Source of the DNA: Setaria digitata | Lineage: Eukaryota; Nematoda; Chromadorea; Rhabditida; Setariidae | Assembly (NCBI GenBank): GCA_003640385.1 | Contig: RCAB01000012.1 | Coordinates: 1 to 64,000, forward strand | Direction: 5' to 3' | DNA: 64,000 nt | Part shown: piece by piece, positions 17,769 through 28,852 of the stretch | How positions within the stretch are numbered: position 1 is the first letter of the stretch | How the letters are laid out: each line of letters starts with the position of its first letter | Program-made: the position numbers and the translations under genes | The notes under the pieces: model-generated | Databases searched by the model: none | What the model saw: the letters and a program-made list of their open reading frames with translations, nothing else | Told to the model about the DNA's origin: nothing

Positions 17769-18639
17769 TATTCCCATCAATATGACGCCTCACTGCCAAA
17801 TTTGCTGAATAGACTGGAATTACTTACATGAAGTGCAAAGCAAGGTTATTTAAAAAAACCCCTGAACAACCCTTGCCCACGGCCACGGGCAAGCGGGGAG
17901 AAACCCACCTACCACAAAAACATGCCTAAACCACTGCTGATGCAACTTCCTCTCCCATCTGTGCCACAATGGCAAATGCAAAAGAGTGCAGGTGAAGGTG
18001 AGAGCAAGAAAAATACTGTAACGAATGATTATCAGAGCAGGCAGATAGAAGGTAACGACGGGCAAAAGATGCGATATCTGAAGAGGCGAGAAAGACATGA
18101 AGTATGTTGAGACAGTGGTGGACGGCCGTGAGACTGCTAGGAATGGAAAGGATGATGAAATGTGGGTAAGAGTAACATAGATTCAGAGTGCGTTATTGAG
18201 TGGTAAAGTAGCAGAGGAAGCAAACGTGGCTTATGCTCGACTAGCCAGCAGTTGGTTGCAATCTGTACGACGGATACAGGTGTGACGGAGAGGGCCTAGG
18301 CTAGGCGAGCCAGAGACTGGGTGGCTTGTACGGACTTCATTATTTTGGATGGTACTGAATCCTCTCATCTATGCTTTGGAGCTTTCCATCCGCTTGGAAA
18401 TGCTTCAAAGATAAGAAATTATCATATGGACGATGATTGGTCGTAACGTTATCATGCAGTGGTCAGACGTTTCACAGAGTTATGCTTTGTTGCTATGGCT
18501 CGGTGAAAAATTGCTTCCATTTTTATCGTATCTAACCAAAATAAGTGGCAATCTCTATAATTATGTATTATTTTATTTAAAATTTGTTTTAGCTAAAATA
18601 TTTGTATGTTTGTTGCTGTCTTACTGATATGATTCAGGA
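17769..18639. promoter_or_regulatory. Divergent KARS/NUDT5 intergenic region
   Basis: About 870 bp between divergent genes, so both promoters should lie here. A GC-rich part contains the short hairpin CTTGCCC-N8-GGGCAAG (17872-17893) and a polar 62-codon frame at 17922-18110 with no recognisable domain. GATTCAG at 18631-18637, two bases before the NUDT5 ATG, is a likely trans-splice acceptor. Confidence 0.5.
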
Positions 18640-20467
18640 ATGTTTGGTGCATGTCCATTCAAAATAGTGGAGCAGCCGAAATTTGTATATGATGGGAAGT
18701 GGTTGAAAATGCGTGAAGTGCGATTTCGTGCGAATGATTCATCGCCGGAACAAGTATGCAGTCTTTTATTGTGATTATTTCCAAGTCACTGTGTTGTCAA
18801 TTTTATCATTTAATTTAGGGAAAATGAAATTAGATCACCATAATATAAGTAAAGCATGCTTCTGAATTAGTTGAATCGGATTACAAAGAAAGCTGCTAAG
18901 AGCAATAAAGCTAGTTCAAACGTGTCTATGGATCACAAATTCGGATTGTTTTCCTGAAGGTTCATAATACCTCACAGTAGCATCTGCCTTTTAATGAATC
19001 AGAATTGAAAAGAAAAGGGAAGTAGAAAATGAAGAGTGAAAAGTAAGTAGCGAAGGGTCAAAGAAAAGTAAAATATAAAATCTACAAAATTAGCAATCAT
19101 TTTGTTTTGAGAATGCGATTTTGACTCTTGCAAGGACGTTGAGATTACTTTATAAACAGAGCATTCTGTTAAGCCTTTGCTTGGAAATAACATGTTCATA
19201 GGCACTAAGTGAAAATATTTGTAGAATGGAAAAAAAATCTTCAAAGTATCAGGTAGCAATTTAATTATATTTCCATGTATAATCATGAATTGAAGGTTTG
19301 GGAGTCGGTTCATCGTCGAACTATTCCGCAATCGAAACCAGATGGTGTCGATGTATTAGCTATTTTACACAAAAATGAGAAAAAGTACTTTATTCTCATC
19401 AAACAGTATCGTATACCTATGGCTGGCATGTGTTTGGAATTTCCAGCTGGTTATTGCTGTACTTTTACGAACTTTCTTTTTAATAATGAGAACTTAAAGA
19501 CATAGGGAAGGTAATATAATATTTTGGAGAAAAATCATTTTATATCTTTGAATAATTTAGTCTTTTGTTGGATATCATTTATTAGGAGAGTTCTAAAATA
19601 TATGCAGCTTTTTTAGGATGTTATACTAACATTATCATTGTTGATAAACTTCTACTACGAAATAAAGAGTTGGAATCCTAACCGCTGACGATTTTCGTTA
19701 CTACATTCCACAAACTTTATAATCTCTGTTTTCTGTCTTAATATCCTTTTTTATCGCTTCAGGTTTAATTGATGAAGGTGAAACTGTTGAAGCTGCAGGT
19801 TTGCGTGAATTAAAGGAAGAAACCGGCTATATGGCTACAAAGGTTTTTCTGCTTATCTTCATATTTCAGTGTTTTCAGTGAAACTCATCCTTGATTTTTG
19901 GTTTTCTTCATTCTTGAATTCTTCTGCAGATCTTGTCATGCACGAGAGGTAAACAAGGCTTAAGCCCCGGTATTGCAGATGAAAGCATTAATTTTGTGAT
20001 GGTGGAAGTTGATGGCGATGCGCCGGAGAACAAAAATCCGAAACAAAATCTGGACAGCGATGAAATCATCGAGGTGTTTTTTTCTTTCTCTTTCTCTCTT
20101 ACACTTAGATTCTTTCTATTATTGATAGAATACTTATTAAGAATTTGTGATAAACTACTGTCGAGAAGGAGTCTTAGGTTTCATCTTCAAAAATAAGTTA
20201 GCAGGGAGCTTCAGTATCACTTCACGAGGTGTTGAAGATCAAATCTTCCCAGGTTGGATTACTTAATAATTTTTCTTTTAAACTTCAGCTGCACTCTCAT
20301 TCTCTCTAAGTCTCCAGGTATTGCACTTACTCGACTTTTTTCAGGTCGTGCTTGTTGAATGTAATCGACTGTTGTCATATGTCGAATCTGTCTGCAAGGA
20401 GGTCCATGTAGAATCGATAGTATATGCGTTTGCTTTGGGTATGAATTATGCACAGCATTTTTTATAA
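18640..20467 (+). CDS. NUDT5: NUDT5-type ADP-sugar pyrophosphatase (Nudix hydrolase)
   Basis: Five coding exons: from ATG 18640 to about 18752, from about 19296, from about 19763, from about 19930, and the last from 20345 to TAA 20465-20467. NUDT5 enzymes (C. elegans ndx-2) hydrolyse ADP-ribose and related ADP-sugars to AMP and the sugar phosphate, clearing toxic free ADP-ribose. The Nudix box is assembled across an intron: G-LIDEG-E-TVEAAGL-RELKEETGY, fitting GX5EX7REUXEEXGU with all metal-binding glutamates. Upstream IKQYRIPMAGMCLEFPAG is the conserved QYR...EFPAG strand of the ADPRase subgroup. The C terminus SIVYAFALGMNYAQ matches the final helix of NUDT5. Length (about 215 residues) is normal for the family. 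Confidence 0.94.
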
Positions 20468-21355
20468 TGCTCCTATGTACTCCGTAATTAACTCCCGGAA
20501 ATTTACTATTAATAACTAACAATAGGCATTTACTGAAATTATAGCACATATTTTTTATTTGCGCCTGTCATATATAATTTTTATTTTGAAATGGAAGTCT
20601 TTAAACAAAAAACACTCTTCACTGTGGACAGGTTATTATATTCTCTTTTGTGATGGTATCTGAATTCTTGTTATTTCTAAACGGTTTTTACTTCAAGGTT
20701 TTTCTTATTAGTGATTATTGTAACGATGACAAGACTATGTTGTTGTGTAAAATGTAGATGATTGCAGTTATGTGTAACTGTATATTATTCAACTATATTT
20801 CTTCTGAAAAATTTGTTGGGTTTCTACTGTTGTGCTGTATTTCTTTTGTTTTCAAATGTAATCGGATCCTGTAAAGGGCCAAGGGCATCCATTAAATTAA
20901 AGTAAAAAAAAAAAAAACTGAGAAGAAATCAATAATTCGTTAATCTCCAAGACAAAAAAAAAAGGACTCGAGAGAGTTCTGCTTCCGGAAGGATTAGTTC
21001 TTATTAACTGTAAATTTCACCTCTGATTTATGTTTTTAATATACTGCAGGTCTTAAATATACGAATTACTAGATGTACCGTTCGGGTCACATTGTTATCA
21101 ACCGGTTGTAATCTGAATTGATTTTCATTAGATTTGAAAAAATGCCTGTAATTTCAGGTTTTATTGATGAGGAGTGATAAATACAATGCAGAAATGGCAT
21201 ATGCTTTTGTTACCGTGGTAGTTATAATTTTTACAATTTCATTCTAATGAGAAAAAGCAATTAATGTAGATGTAATATGCAAGACTCTCTCGTTAATGGC
21301 GTTTATTTTAAAGCGGAACTTATGTTCACCTGCAGATTAGGATAAAAAAAAATAA

Positions 21356-21406
21356 GAAAAATAAATGTAATACAAAATACAAAGTTCTGTATTACATTTA
21401 TTTTTC
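21356..21406. repeat. Perfect 19-bp inverted repeat (hairpin)
   Basis: Arm GAAAAATAAATGTAATACA (21356-21374) and its exact reverse complement (21388-21406) are separated by a 13-base loop. The stem is AT-rich but perfect. It lies about 0.9 kb downstream of NUDT5; a MITE remnant, an RNA hairpin or a terminator-like element are all possible. Confidence 0.85.
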
Positions 21407-22154
21407 AGTTCCAAGCTTATTAACTTATTCCTATCTTGTTCTACGGTTGTTCCGATCTCCGACCTACCTGTCCATTCCCCTTATTGACTGTATTTTTGTT
21501 CAAATCACTTATTAAATGAGAATTTCAACGACCGTCGGGAATAAGTTAAGGTCACTGAATTCATTCCTTTTGTTCCACTGTAAAAGGATATTTCCCTCTT
21601 TATGATAAATGTGAACAGATAATGTGATACTTGATGCTGAAATTTAGAGTGTTTATGAGAAAAAAAAAATTGCTCAGGCTACAAAATGTCGAAGGGCTTT
21701 TCAGGAAATCGGTAATAGCACTCTTTTCTTTCGTCATTGTTGAAGAGATAAAATAAAACATTCCAAGTGTATTAAGCACGTCCCTACAATTTGTGTAGAA
21801 TCTTGACCTTACGCAGATCTATAACTATTGATCACGATATTCTTAGAGACAAAACTTGGTTGTCCGCATGAATATAATGAAGGATATTGTTGAGAGAAGC
21901 AAAAGTTTCACAAATCTGAACTTCTTTCGAACAGTAACATTTTTATTTCCTAGGATTTTCATGCTGAGTTTGAATTGTATCTACATTTCTCAGAAAGCGC
22001 ATAGTGTCCCCTTCATGTGCAGCTTGTTCATTGCTTGGTCGTAAATAATTGATACTTTCTACGAATGCATCTTGAGAATATAGTAGATTTTCCTTTACAT
22101 GAATAATCAGCTGATGTGGTGCTGCACATCAAGTCGTAATTTCCACACTCGTAA

Positions 22155-22858
22155 GCGACCTTTTTAAATACTACAGGAAGTGGCATCAGTAAACGACGTA
22201 CAAAAGCGAAAACTGAAATATTCCCGTTCTCCAACATAATTTCTGAAGTTGAAATTATTAAAATACCAGTGCTGCGTTTCAAAGCATACGAAGTGTTGGA
22301 GAAGCGAATACAATTTAGCATTCAACAAGAATACAAAAGAAATAAGGGGGAGTGACTGTCGAATTGTGAGTTAAGGTTGTCTTGTTGGGGAGGGTGAGGA
22401 TGCGCAGACAAAAAAAGGTGTTGACTTATAGTTGATAGGTATTCCGAACCTTTTAAGTAATATTTTATAAAAATTCATGTGAATTTCTGGATGCGAACGG
22501 CAATACTGTTCGTCATGAGGCTTCGTTTTTCTGTGCTGCATATTTTTTATCAGCAAAAAACTTTTTTAGAAGGATGGAAAGGGATGTTGTGCTTAAGAAG
22601 GTCATGAGACAGCATCATAAATTTCTTTGCGGTACAAAAAGGTTGCGAAAGAATATTACAAATTGCTAATATGGAGATGCTCTTTTCAATGAAACGTGTA
22701 TTAAACAGACAACAAATGACTTGGGATAGAGCTAGAAAAAGGAAGTAGTTTGAAATTTCTTAATTTTATTTCGCTCTACTGAAGACGACAACGAATTAGT
22801 TCGTGTCGACGAAGTGAATGCTTTCAAAGGTGGTGAACCCTGGAAGAAAATAGAATAA
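22155..22858 (+). other. Cluster of short coding-like frames, no recognised product
   Basis: Four plus-strand frames in a row read like protein but do not join into one gene by eye. 22155-22355 (66 codons, no ATG) contains VEIIKIPVLRFKAYEVLEKR. 22574-22669 starts MERDVVLKKVMRQHHKF after TTTTTTAG. 22671-22748 contains MKRVLNRQQMTWDRARKRK. 22781-22858 contains NELVRVDEVNAFKGGEPWKK. Their charge pattern is coding-like for this AT-rich context. They may be exons of an unrecognised gene or a decayed one; chance cannot be excluded. Confidence 0.25.
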
Positions 22859-23072
22859 CTCCATCATCTAAACATTACAAGAAAAAGTTTCAAAAATTGG
22901 GAGAAAGCCTGTTTATTAACTGTCATTCGCATGAAATTTTTTGCAAAATGTACTGGGAAAAACAAATTGCAAATTCCAACTGGTACAGTTTCGTACAAAA
23001 GTAAAAAAGAAGTATCAAAAAGCAATGATAGTGAAACATAGGTATTACTTGTCTTGACATTATCTTAAACTT

Positions 23073-23088
23073 TATATATATATATAAG

Positions 23089-23115
<27 letters not shown>
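23073..23115. repeat. TA microsatellite
   Basis: Imperfect (TA)n of about 43 bp with one GAT interruption. Confidence 0.9.
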
Positions 23116-23119
<4 letters not shown>

Positions 23120-24885
23120 AACAGACAGTTTTGAATTTTTGAATCCCATTAAAAGAGTTTGATGTATAATGAGAAAAATACACCACTTTTTGAATGACAA
23201 ACTCATTTTACTCTAAATGGGCTTAAAAGGAATCACAACAGCTATATATGAAATTAATAGATTATTGAAATCAATGAAAATGAATAAATATTTCAAAATA
23301 GATGAGAACTTGTTAGAGTGATATGTCTGCTTCAGATATTTCAGCGAGCTCTATGTCATGAACATTTTCATTTGCAGTGGCAACGATGTTGATGTTAGTA
23401 GCTGCAAAGCACTGGTTAAGAAGTTTTAAAAATGATATTTATCGTTTTGTCACAATTTCATTCATTTACTTATTTCTCGATTGTATATTTAGAAGTAGGA
23501 TTTAAATTTGAAACTTACGGATCACCAATGTCAAAAAATCATCAGTTCCGCCTCCTATATTGTAAAGTTTGGGTTATTATTTAAAGTGTCAATATCGTTC
23601 TAATTTAAGTGGAAATTCAAATTCATGTTTGCATTTATAATACCAAAGAACGTCGATTCTAGAGAAACAGGTCTGTTAGCAGAAGCAGTAATTTTTTAAC
23701 CTTCGTCCTCAAACGCAAATCACTAATATATTAACTTTCGCCATTTCTCTTAGAGTTTTTATTATCATTATTTATTATCACTATTTGTTCTTTTTCCTCT
23801 TCATTGTTGCTTTACCACTGCTTTATCCTGATATATTTTCGCTTTTTTTGGACATGATCAAACAGATCAAATACAGAATGAGAAAATAAGACATGGTAGA
23901 AGGTTACTACTATTATCGTATGTATTGCTTAAATAATTAACCAAATTAACCGATAGGTAATTTACCCGAGTAATATCAAGTTTGACAAATTTTCTTATTC
24001 CTCCTACCCGTCCGTAAAGAAAATCTTGTGAAAATGGAATTTTTCCTCTGCCGAAGATCCTAGATTGAAAGTGCCAGATAAGGATTTTTGTTTTGATGTT
24101 ATTCACTATGTAGGAATTTTCTAAATTTTACAGTCCAAACCACATTTTTAGATAATAGTGTATAAATGTGGAACTTTTGGAAATATCTGGAAATGTCAAA
24201 AAAGAACAAATAACCGTTCTTGCAGTATATACAGCTTCTTTAAAATTTTGAAAGGGTTATTATTGATGAAATTATTGGCAACAAATTGTTAGAAATAAAT
24301 TTAATATTCTCGTAATGGATGCATGGTCGCACTGATTTTCAAAGTTCAAAAAAAAAAAAAAAAAATTCAAAGCTATTTAGGAATGGGAACAATGAGAAGC
24401 CTCAGAAATACTAGCCTACTGCTGTTATTTATTTTGCTTTAACCACATGAAGAATTGGAAATGTCACAACTCAAAAATCTCAATACCATGTAAAGAAAGA
24501 AAAATAACTGGATGAATATTTGTCTTTTTTCTGATTAAGCGAGAAAAAAGATCATGTATGTTTATTTTTATTTTTTTATGAGTGTAAACGGTTCTTAAGG
24601 AAAATTTTGGGCCATAATTAAGTCCTACAAAAAAGATTCTTCAGGTGCCATGTCTTAAATTCACAGCATAGATGATGCTAAACCCTAGAATGTCTGTCTA
24701 CTTTAAACTTGACTATGACCCAAAATTACATATGAAATCAGTGTAAATGTAATCTAAAGATAGCCAGATATTTAAGTTACTCACATCGTTCATTTGACTC
24801 ATGTAAAGTCAAGCTTGCCTTATGTGTTTTTATTTTTCTTTTTTTTTTTTTGAGATTTCCTGGAGTTTTTTTCCGAAATTTTCAA

Positions 24886-27737
24886 TTAATTTTGAAGATA
24901 AGTTATGCAACTTACCGGCAGGGCAACTTGATTCGTAAGTGCTGTTGTGGTTTGTAAGTTATCACGGGTTGAAATGGCTTGACTTGCGACCAAATTGGCA
25001 AGTAAAGCTGGCGTTTTGGTGAATAAAAAGTTACTGCTATCGTCTGATAAGATGTTCAGATCCTCCTTCATATCCTTGTGTTCATCAGTGCAATCATTGA
25101 TCATCGTAGCATGTTTACTTGACGTGCCAGTTTGATCTGTCAGTCCGAAAATGACACCAAGTTGAGTATTCTGTGCAAGAGCTTGCGCGATGGAATATAA
25201 TGAAGGAATAACAAGAAGTAAATTACTGAGTCGCACGGAAGTATCGCCAGGTGCCAAAATTTGTTTGAGGTAGGTGAATAAGGCTCGCAGTACGCCATCA
25301 CGTGCCTCACGTAACTTCTCACGAGATGTAATAGATAAGCCCGTTACATCTGGATGCAACAATACCAATGCTTTGAGTGCCGAAATTTCAGCCTTTTCAA
25401 CATTTATACGACGTAGGGGAGTTAAGAGTTCATCCAAGATACGACTTACGGTAGCGATGAGATCGGGATAATGGAATGGAGTGAGAGCCAAAACTGTATC
25501 ATTAGGAAGTACGATATGGGTAGATGAAAGCGAACGTTGAACTGTATATAGAAGCGAAAAAGCTGGCGAGCAGTGCTTCAGTAGCAATACCTGAAAATAT
25601 GAAAATGATAAAAAATGGTATTTGTATGATAACAGAACAATGCTGAAAATAAATAACCTTATCAGTAAATGGCAGCTCAGGTATCGGGTGCAGTAGGTTA
25701 GCCCAACCGATCATTAGCGATATACTTCGCTGCCGGGAATTATTCTCTTGTCCTTCACCTCCAAGAATATTGTTGATATTCTGATTCCCTTGAAGTCTAC
25801 TTTCTATATCCACAATCATTTCTACGAGACGACGTGAAGCTGCTGTTGTTGCTTCATCTTCGCTGTAACGTCGTTCAGTACGCCCTGATGGTGGAATATC
25901 ATCTGGAAACTAATAGTAATATCTGAGTAATAAATTTCCGACATTAAGATAATTTCGGAATGATGCATACCTGAATCACTGTTACCTTCCCCACTGGTTG
26001 ATGTTGGCTGCAGATGAGCTGGAAGGCTTCTTTTTCGACTCCGTTTTGTGCTACCAATACGATCTCGTTCATTCTGGATTGCTAAAAATAAACTCCGTAA
26101 TTCGCTCCTTTCTATCTTTAATATAAAAGTGTTGGAAGGATTTGAGCCATTTATCCATTTTCTCGGTAAAAGTTTATACAAAAAAAATCGTACTGTATAA
26201 TAATGCTTCTCAGCTTCAGTTAACTGATTCTTGATACTGCTATTCAATGAATTTATCTGTCATTGACCGGATCGAAGTTCAAAGGAACTTTCTTTTTTTT
26301 TTCGAAAGATAAGAGTATTAGAACTATTGTGATAATAAAATATTTTTTTAAATATATGTGAAATGACTTTAAAAAACCGGAAAAAAGCAAACTATTTTTA
26401 ACATTACAAAACGTCTATTTTGGGTAAGTCACAATGAAACAAGCGCTACAATGAATGGCAAATATTTCCTTTTAATTCATTGAATGAGCGCATTTTCAAT
26501 TTAATAATATATTACGGAAGTGATGACAAAAGAATGTTTTGAAAAGTTACGATAAAGCATTTATGCATTTGATCAGTAGGACATCAACAGAAATATACTG
26601 TAAGTATTTTAAGGTCTATTTTTAATTTCTGATATTGTAAAATATGGAGAGGGAAAACGAAAAAAAAACCTTACAAGATGAACAGTTGGGAGGTAGATGC
26701 TGAAAAGAGAAGATATCGTTGGGCAGGATAGGAAATGTCGCACTTTTTTTTCTGAATCCTTAAAGTGTGCCACAAAATGCTAAAAATTTTGTTAAAAGAA
26801 TATACATTACCTTCTGGTTTCATGCCATCTGCTAAACATTTCTGGAAACGACAGTATCTACATGCATTTCGATGATCCTTATCAATATTACACTGTTTGC
26901 TGAACCGACATGTGTATTGCAAATTTTGCCACACGCTACAAATAACATAGAAGTATTTGAAAAGGAAATAAAACTTAAAGTCTCAAATTACTTAGAAAAT
27001 TACCCCTCCAGATAACTGAAACCAACTGTTAACAAATAAAATTTAGAATCCAAATTCAGAAGCCTTTGCGACATTCGTTACATTTCATCTTGTATTGTTA
27101 ATATCAATGAATTATGCACTGATTCAAAGGTTTCTTTACGTCAAAGATCTTCATAATCCCAAAAATCAACAGCCTTTATGGCTGCGGAGCATTCAAAAAT
27201 TTTCTTTCACATTTTACTGAGACTCTACTTGTACAAAAAATATCTATCCGCTTTTTTTTCGAAGATCATCTCCGGAGGGCATTCACGTTCTTTAGGTTAT
27301 CATAATAATAGTATTTTGAAAATTGAATTAGATGATGTAAATGTTATGACTTGTAGGAATAAATGTTTTATGTAGCAAATTTATGATTTCTCCTTGAAAG
27401 ATTTTTTGATAAATGAATAAAACGATTAAATACCAACCTTAAGTTCAATAAACTCAGAAAATAAAGATAACGCTACAGCCGAGAAGGGATCGCAAAAAAA
27501 ATGACAGCCAATGTGTATTTTCAACAACATCTCTGATGAATGCACTGTGATTATTCTAATTTTACGCAAAAAGTACTGATAATCGAAATACCTTCTGCGG
27601 AAGAACCCTTTGCATCCGTTGCAAGCCACAGCACCGTAATGTTTTCCGATCGCCTTGTCGCCGCATACGACACAAAAATCGGTCGCGTCGGTGACGGCAG
27701 TGGACGTGGCCCCACCTTGGCTAGTTGATGTATCCAT
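24886..27737 (-). CDS. HNF4-type (NR2A-like) nuclear hormone receptor
   Basis: Five coding exons: 27737-27592, 26935-26811, 26081-25971, an exon ending near 25915-25660, and one from about 25590. It is a ligand-regulated transcription factor. The two zinc fingers are split by an intron: first finger [14 protein letters not shown] then P-box [11 protein letters not shown], second finger [20 protein letters not shown] with [12 protein letters not shown]. The join then gives [10 protein letters not shown], the hinge signature of HNF4 relatives. A serine/proline linker leads to a ligand-binding domain with [20 protein letters not shown] and [17 protein letters not shown], matching HNF4 helices 3 to 8. 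Nematodes have greatly expanded this family; nhr-64 or a similar worm receptor is a candidate ortholog, but I assign no symbol. The 3' end is uncertain: CTGCCG|GTAAGTTG near 24916 is a strong donor before the TAA at 24886. Confidence 0.9.
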
Positions 27738-28241
27738 TAGGACTTAAGCGTCTAGAGCGAAAGAGAGAAATATAACAAATAAGAATGTTCAATGTGAAAC
27801 TGGTCGAAATATTTTTGATAACTGAAATGATGAGACACAGAATGTTTCACGAAGTTAGACGAACAACGTGAATTGTTTGAATTTAACGATTAATTAAACG
27901 AGAAAATACAATTTCAAACGCCAAAACGAATAATAATATTCTATACGCCAAATATGATTCAGTGTTTTGGTCCTCTTTCGCGATTTTCGAACTATTAAGT
28001 AGAATCGAACTAATTAACTGAACACGAACATAGTGAAATCTAATTGCTCTCCGGACCGGAATGGCAGATCTCCGGCGAAACAACGAGTTTACTCGCTTAC
28101 ATTCATACGTTTAGTACATTGATACGTCGCAACACCTAATTCATATTTCGACCATTTTTGAGCAACGCAAAGGAAAGCGCAGAAATAAGTTGAAGCGCAC
28201 ACACACACCCACACACACATGGCGAATATACACAGTCGAAA
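27738..28241. promoter_or_regulatory. Divergent region upstream of nuclear receptor and secreted-peptide gene
   Basis: About 500 bp between two divergent starts. It contains an AC microsatellite (28197-28220) directly before the plus-strand gene. No coding exon is supported. Confidence 0.4.
28197..28220. repeat. AC microsatellite
   Basis: (AC)n of about 24 bp with a CCC interruption, just upstream of ATG 28242. Confidence 0.9.
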
Positions 28242-28852
28242 ATGTGTTGTTTTGTTGTCCTTTGTATTATTATTCTATTCTTGCGAACTTTTACGGTATC
28301 AGTGAATGGTACAGCGAAAATTGATGTAAGTTACATTTTTCAATCCGTTTATTCCTTCAAAATCAATCAATATTGCCATCCTTTAACATTGTGTTGTGTT
28401 TTTTTGTAAAAATATCTTTCAGTGATATGATTTGGTATCGTAATGTTGACAAATATATATATATATAAGTCATATATAAAAGTGCAGTATAAAAATGAAA
28501 AGAAAGGAAAGAACAAACAAACAAATAAGCAGAAAATAAATTCATAAGTGTTGTTTACAAGATTGAAAATTTAAAGAAAAAATGAAATGATGACGAAATG
28601 ATGATGAGTTGAAGTGTTTCATCCACTGATGGAAATAATAAATGCAATGTCAGCTATATATGTTACATGACTGTTTGCTGATTGAATGATTCAACATTCT
28701 CTAAAGAATTTGTTGTAATTTTTCTTTAGAGTTCAGTTATGACTGATGCTTTGAGAAGTCATGCAAATTGGGAAGTAAATTTCGTAAAAGTACGACAAAG
28801 TAGCAAAAAACAAAAAAACTTTTCCACTGCAGCTCTTGCTAGGAGAGAATGA
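28242..28852 (+). CDS. Predicted small secreted protein or peptide precursor, two exons
   Basis: Exon 1 (28242-28325) encodes a 28-residue start, MCCFVVLCIIILFLRTFTVS followed by VNGTAKID, which is a classic signal peptide. It ends at a strong donor (GAT|GTAAGT) in phase 0. The first in-phase continuation is exon 2 (28730-28852) after TTTCTTTAG. It encodes SSVMTDALRSHANWEVNFVK, VRQSSKKQKNFSTAALARRE and a stop. The product is 68 residues, about 45 after cleavage, with no cysteine in the mature part and dibasic KK and RR sites, so a peptide hormone or neuropeptide precursor is possible. I recognise no family. Another ATG at 28220 in a different frame also looks signal-like but stops after 28 codons. 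Confidence rests on signal peptide, phase and splice sites only. Confidence 0.45.

Larger units (their letters stand above)
20468..24885. other. Long convergent region, NUDT5 to nuclear receptor
   Basis: About 4.4 kb without a recognised gene. It contains a perfect 19-bp hairpin (21356-21406), a cluster of small coding-like frames (22155-22858), a TA microsatellite (23073-23115) and homopolymer tracts. It could also hold a last exon of the nuclear receptor gene, whose coding end is uncertain. Confidence 0.45.

Noticed and set aside
22028..22321. 97-codon ATG frame on the minus strand
   Set aside because: No domain, no splice context, and the opposite strand is equally open; kept only as part of the uncertain cluster.
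28220..28303. ATG frame starting MANIHSRKCVVLLSFVLL
   Set aside because: Signal-like but stops after 28 codons with no strong donor in its frame; the overlapping frame from 28242 ends at a perfect GTAAGT.
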